Source of the DNA: Hyalella azteca | Lineage: Eukaryota > Arthropoda > Malacostraca > Amphipoda > Hyalellidae | Direction of reading: 5' to 3' | Assembly (NCBI RefSeq): GCF_000764305.2 | Contig: NW_025937347.1 | Coordinates: forward strand, 558,001 to 622,000 | DNA: 64,000 nt | Program-made: the position numbers and the translations under genes | Shown here: positions 59,485-64,000 of the stretch, in pieces | Layout: each line of letters starts with the position of its first letter | Position numbering within the stretch: the first letter of the stretch is position 1 | The notes under the pieces: model-generated | Database searches by the model: none | Told to the model about the DNA's origin: nothing | Seen by the model: only the letters and a program-made list of their open reading frames with translations

Positions 59485-60068
59485 GGCATAGTTAGCGAGG
59501 AAAGTTGCACGGTTAATTGGGAAAGTTGTATAGTTAGTTTGGGAAGTTGTATGGTTAGTGAGGGAAGTTGTACGGTTAGTGAGTGAAGTTGTACGGATAG
59601 TTGGGGAAGTTGTATAGTTAGTGAGGGAAGTTGTATGGTTTGTGAGGGAAGTTGTATGGTTAGTGAGGGAAGTTGTACGGTTAGTGAGGGAAGTTGTATA
59701 GTTAGTGAGGGAAGTTCATGTTTAGTGAGGGAAGTTGTACGGTTAGTGAAGGAAGTTGTATGGTTAGTGAGGGAAGTTGTATGGTTAGTGAGGGAAGTTC
59801 ATGGTTAGTGAGGGAAGTTGTACGGTTAGTGAAGGAAGTTGTATGGTTAGTGAGGGAAGTTGTGTGGTTAGTGCGGGAAGTTGTGGAGTTAGTGAGGGAA
59901 GTTGTATGGTTAGTGAGGGAAGTTGTATGGTTAGTGAGGGAAGTTGTATGATTAGTTGGGAAAGTTGTATGGTTAGTTTGAGAAGTTGTATGGTTAGTTT
60001 GGGAAGTTGTGGAGTTAGTGAGGGAAGTTGTATGGTTAGTGAGGGTCGTTGTATGGTTGGTTTATGAA
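59485..60068. repeat. Minisatellite, 21-bp unit, about 27 copies
   Basis: The unit is gttagtgagggaagttgtat followed by g. Variants ttgtacg, ttgtata and a two-base-shorter ttcatg form recur. A block (gttcatg, then gtacggttagtgaaggaag) is repeated 80-100 bp apart around 59715 and 59800, pointing to a secondary duplication. Confidence 0.95.
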
Positions 60069-60470
60069 GTTTAAAAGTTTTAAGTTTGTGTGGTAGAAAA
60101 GTCGTTAGTTTGGTGAGTTTATTAGTTAGCTTGGAAAATTGTATATATATTTTTTTAATTTGCTAAATTGTAAGTTTGGGGAGTTGACTAGTTAGCATGG
60201 AAAGTTGTTTACTTAGTTTGAGAATTTGAGTAATTAATTTGGAAAGTTGTACGAGCATATGAAGATAGTTTGGGTAACTTAATAATTATTTGGGAAAATT
60301 GAATGTTTAGTTTGGTAAGTTGTTTCAAGTTTGTAAGTTTGATTCAAGTTTGAGTTTGAGGAGCTGAAGAAAATAGTTTGAAAAGCTGCGTGGTTAATTT
60401 TAGAAAACAGTCCGAGTGAGATGCTACATTGTGTGCTTAAATAGCTTACTAGTTTGCAAGGTTGATATTG
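60069..60470. repeat. Decayed right flank of the 21-bp array
   Basis: ttagtttggaaagttgta and tagtttgagaatttga words persist at irregular spacing for about 400 bp. Confidence 0.75.
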
Positions 60471-61042
60471 CAATATTTTGTGTTATTATTCATCGAGTTA
60501 TAGCTGAGCGATTTCATTGTCAGTTCGACGAAGTTAGTTTCTGAAGTCTGTACCTGGTGTGAAAATAATTGAGGCTAAATTCACGCTAAACTTGTCTTAA
60601 TGTTACATACCTTTGACACAAAAAAGTACAAACTTTCATATGATGCCTGAGCTTCTAGTGCATCAATTAAACAAAGAATGTCGAGGTTTAAATTCTATCG
60701 TATTATTTCCAGGTTAAATTACGATTATAAACACACCTCGTTACGTTGTACATTTTTATCTTAATTGTCTTTTCAATGGCTTCGGTAAGAAGATGTAATC
60801 AATAGACGGCGACTGCGCCTGACACTTGCTTCTTAACGCACGCATAAAAGTTCTCTAATTGATTGAGGCGTTGAGGACGTTTGACGGCTTCAGTGATTCA
60901 TCAATTAAAATCGTATAAAAATGCTACAGTTTATCAATTGCCAACGGTTCAAAGCGTCGACAATCATCGGGCGTGTATAGAAAATTAACGATTTCATCCA
61001 ATTAGAGGTTTTGAGTCCTCTTTTTAGCTATATAGTAATATC
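60471..61042. other. Unique sequence
   Basis: No feature recognised. Confidence 0.6.
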
Positions 61043-61315
61043 AAGCTCTATCTAAGATTATGACCTTCGAGCTCCAGCTAAGATTATGACCTTCGAGCTC
61101 CAACTAAGATTATGACCTTCGAGCTCCAACTACGATTATGACCTTCGAGCTCCAGCTAAGATTATGACCTCCAAAATAACGTCTGTCGAACTCCAACTTC
61201 TATTTTGATTTTTGAGCGCCATTTAAAATATAGGCTGTTGATCTCCAATTAAGGTAGTTACTTTTGAGCTCCATCTAAGCTCTAACGATTTTCGAGCTCC
61301 CCCTAAATTAAGACT
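61043..61315. repeat. Minisatellite, 26-bp unit, with a decaying right flank
   Basis: Five clear copies of cgagctccaactaagattat followed by gacctt up to about 61170. Then diverged units (gaactccaacttctattttg, gatctccaattaaggtag, gagctccatctaagctct) continue to about 61315. Confidence 0.93.
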
Positions 61316-61458
61316 AGAATATTTATACTAAAATTATTATCACACTCACGTTAAGCCGGCTTTGCTAGGAGTGGATGATAATCGATGACCGGCCTCAAAC
61401 ATCATCAAGCATCGTACGCTCGGCAATTGAAAAGAGAAACGGGAAGCTGAACTACAGA

Positions 61459-61606
61459 GCCTGTACTTTCAGAAATATTTAAGAGATCGTAAGTTCATCA
61501 GCCAATAATTGACGGTCTTTCAAGCGAAATCCACTAATCATAGACAAGAAAATAGAGCGTAAGTACTTATAGTCACTTAGCCAGTTTTGAGAGTATGGCT
61601 CAGGGT
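61459..61606. mobile_element. MITE, copy 2 (degraded ends)
   Basis: The interior (agatcgtaagttcatcagcc to agagcgtaagtactta) matches 19424-19579 closely, roughly 85-90%. The ends are eroded: gcctgtactttcagaa on the left and ttttgagagtatggct on the right are still recognisably inverse. The internal palindrome is broken (cgtaagtacttatag). Confidence 0.85.
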
Positions 61607-63516
61607 GGCGAAAGCTTGATCGTACGGCAAAACCTCAAATGGCAAACTCGGAAAGAATATCTCACTCGCACACCTCTCTACCAGAAACACGAGACAACAC
61701 CTAATGACATAATTTAATAAAAAATAGAAATAGATTAATGTGAGATAAACCTTAAACACTAGTATTCATTAGTCAGATCATTTTAGCCGCAATATGAGAA
61801 GTTTAAACGCACTCCCTAATGCGGCTTTATCCGGCCAGTACAACCAGAAAAGAGGTCGAATAATCAGGTTTTTGATCTACAGTACGTCATAAATTTCTTG
61901 AACTTTTCATGTCAAATTTGTCATGGTCTCTCTTCGTCTTCATGCCTTCACTCGTCATGCCGAAATTCGGCACTCTTCATGCTAAATTTGGAGAAAAGTT
62001 AGTTCAATAATGAAAATTTTACAGCAAATACAATGTGTGCGAGGATTATAGAAATGGATACAGAGCTCAATGCAAGACAAGCATATACTTCACTTAGAAG
62101 TAGGAGAGCTTTAACGACGTGACCTTACGCTGGTCCGACGTATATTCCATCGTAGGAAGACAGTTCCAAGGCTGAATCCAGCTCTAACGAACGACTAACA
62201 ATGGCCTTTATATTTTCATTATCTAAAAATGGTAACTGTTAGATAATGATTACCTATTATCTAAAATGGTAACTTTTGTAATAATAACATAAGAAGAACA
62301 GACTCTTCCGCAAAGCAGTTGAACCGTGATCGATGTTGAGCCACCAAAGCCATAGACGAACACAAATTTAGTCACAAAAGAAAAAAAATCAGCAAGTAAG
62401 CTGCACACAATTTTTACAAATTCCTCAATCGCTAGATTGTTGTGACCAACATCTCTATTCTTCGTGGTGAACGCAAAAGAAATTATAGTGGTTTTCTGCC
62501 GTACAAGAATCTATGCAGCCTTATACATCTCACCAGCCTCTTGTGGAACCTTCTTTGCCATACACCGCTGAACAACAGCGTCATGATACAGCACCACATT
62601 CATTTTAATTTTTACTTCATAAATCAATACACTGAGGATGGAAGCTCAAAATTATCAAGTCTTCATTTTACCTCATCAAGGCAGGGCTCATTTCAAGAAA
62701 CATCAGTTCCGCATGAGGCATTCAGAGCCTCGGAAAATTTGGTCGGGCAACACGGCCGTTTTGCTTGACTGCGCCTAGGCTCACTTTACGCTTCTTCAAA
62801 CGTCGGGCGCGGCGCTCTGGACATCCGTCGGTGTGAGCTTTACGGACTTTTTATTGTGATTGAAAGAGTTTAAGATGGGCGGTAAACATGAGTCATTGGT
62901 GATAGCTTGAGTGCTAGCAGATCTCAGCTGAGGGTCCATCAAACAGGTGGTGAGCGTTTGATGGACAAGCCTGTGAGTTGGGACGTCACTCCAACACAAT
63001 AGAAATTGGCAAACAATTCCAGGACTCAGCCTGGACAACTTTGAGTTGCGCTCACGTCTTCCCGGAAGCCGTAAAACAGGCGATGGACTCTCCCTCTACG
63101 CCTGCTTTACAAATAATGGTACTGATTCATTGCTTGGACAAATAAAAAAATGTAACCGGTTTTCGGAAAATCTAAAAATAGTTATGATCTTTTCATATGG
63201 TTTAGTAAACGTTTTAAAAATTTAAGACTTAATTAAAAATTTGATGTTCGAAGTAGTTCTATGTTAAATAGGTAATGTTGCTGATAATTAAACTAACAAT
63301 ATAATGTTAAAGTTTATTAACATATTTGATAGTTTTAGGTAAATATGAATGATAAAGCTCTAAAAAAATATATATTCGAAATTTGCGAGAGAACAGGGGA
63401 AGTAAAGGATAATTTTAGTTACAAACGAATCATGCAAACAATAAAGTTAAGACAGAGAAAGATAAAGCAAACTGAGAAGCCTCCATTTCTTATAAAATAC
63501 AAATTATATCTTTACG
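61607..63516. other. Unique sequence
   Basis: Includes the hairpin at 62217 and a GC-richer part (about 62720-63110) with an 80-codon minus frame from a TTG (62796-63038). No gene recognised. Confidence 0.5.
62217..62280. repeat. Small hairpin plus direct repeat
   Basis: cattatctaa (62217-62226) pairs with ttagataatg (62239-62248). The phrase attatctaaaa(a)tggtaact is repeated immediately to the right. Confidence 0.75.
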
Positions 63517-63691
63517 TTTTAGCGCATTTTCTCATTTATGAAAAAAGGCGCTATTGTGCTAGTCATGTCTGTCCGTCTGTCTGTCTGTCTGTCCGTCCGT
63601 CCGTCCGTCTGTCTGTCCGTCCGTAACTTCATGTTTTCGTCGACGAAAAAAAGAGCTCTCTGTCACTCACTGCAGTGAGTACTGAGTTATG
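63517..63691 (-). mobile_element. GACA-bearing dispersed element, copy 3 (inverted, expanded tract)
   Basis: In opposite orientation to copies 1 and 2: ttttagcgcattttctcatt, then ggcgctattgtgct, a (GTCT/GTCC)n tract of about 60 bases, a gtcgac-centred palindrome, ctctgtcactcactgcagtg and actgagttat. The microsatellite is longer than in the other copies and mixed GTCC/GTCT. Confidence 0.88.
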
Positions 63692-64000
63692 TTTTTTAAT
63701 TTTGAATTAGTGGCTTCTTCCGCAAATTATTTGAGAAATCATGCTGTATAACTGAAATATTTGAGTCAAGGACGTCCGACAGTACCGGTCAATTCCGTCA
63801 CCATGCAGGGACAATCATGAACGTGTTGCAAATAGACGAGTTCATTCATTGCGACTCATAAGAAATGCTCATAAATGAGCAATGAGCCGTCGAGTCCGAC
63901 TTATGTTCGGTAAAGTGGCTCTAAACACCTTACCTGTGCTTGTGACTTCAGACTAAGAAAGAAGTAACACGCGTGATGTCAGAACTCATGCTAAACAATA
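63692..64000. other. Unique sequence to window end
   Basis: No feature recognised. Confidence 0.6.

Noticed and set aside
59718..60067. Two overlapping 77- and 88-codon frames
   Set aside because: Products of the 21-bp array (seven codons per unit).
1..64000. Telomeric (TTAGG)n arrays, rRNA, snRNA or histone genes
   Set aside because: Looked for on both strands by eye; none seen.

Overview
This 64 kb window looks like eukaryotic, most likely arthropod, non-coding DNA. It is AT-rich, has no operon-like packing and no long conserved reading frames. It carries more than 30 unrelated tandem-repeat arrays plus scattered remains of small transposons. A crustacean is my best guess, from the minisatellite density and the short GACA/GTCT-bearing dispersed element. 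That is inference; no gene here fixes the species. No complete gene could be recognised. The few frames that read like possible exons are listed with low confidence. In 128 kb of double-stranded AT-rich DNA, several open frames of about 100 codons are expected by chance.

Layout. 0-10 kb: eight or more minisatellites (units of about 16 to 49 bp), a GC-rich glycine/proline-type repeat near 2.7 kb, two copies of a 141-bp dispersed repeat (5.7 and 7.1 kb) and a 45-bp near-perfect palindrome (7.0 kb). 10-24 kb: a first copy of the GACA element (10.3 kb), a 590-bp array of a 25-bp unit (12.3 kb), a 512-base assembly gap bounded by two different arrays (16.3-16.8 kb), a MITE with clear terminal inverted repeats (19.4 kb), then arrays at 22.3 and 23.3-24.0 kb. 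24-36 kb: long unique stretches, a minisatellite split by a retroelement-like insertion (28.2-28.6 kb), two arrays with higher-order structure (28.8-29.9 kb), the second GACA element (30.3 kb) and a 141-bp-period repeat (34.1-34.5 kb). 36-48 kb: a strand-asymmetric purine-rich array with a strong G-quadruplex motif beside an exon-like frame (35.7-36.8 kb), a nested 15-bp-in-73-bp array (44.7-45.4 kb), and a broken Tc1/mariner-type transposase whose 3' part is present as an inverted duplication (47.8-48.3 kb). 48-64 kb: mostly unique sequence, a large 30-bp array with a long decayed flank (54.7-55.9 kb), 27-, 21- and 26-bp arrays, the second MITE copy (61.5 kb) and the third GACA element (63.5 kb).

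By hand tally, tandem arrays cover roughly one sixth of the window. Several have a uniform core and a graded, decaying flank, as expected if repeats are generated at the core and drift outward. The most useful observations are structural: nested and higher-order arrays, an insertion that dates one array relative to a mobile element, two MITE copies that define a family, and the inverted-duplicated transposase remnant. I did not find evidence of a new multi-gene system.
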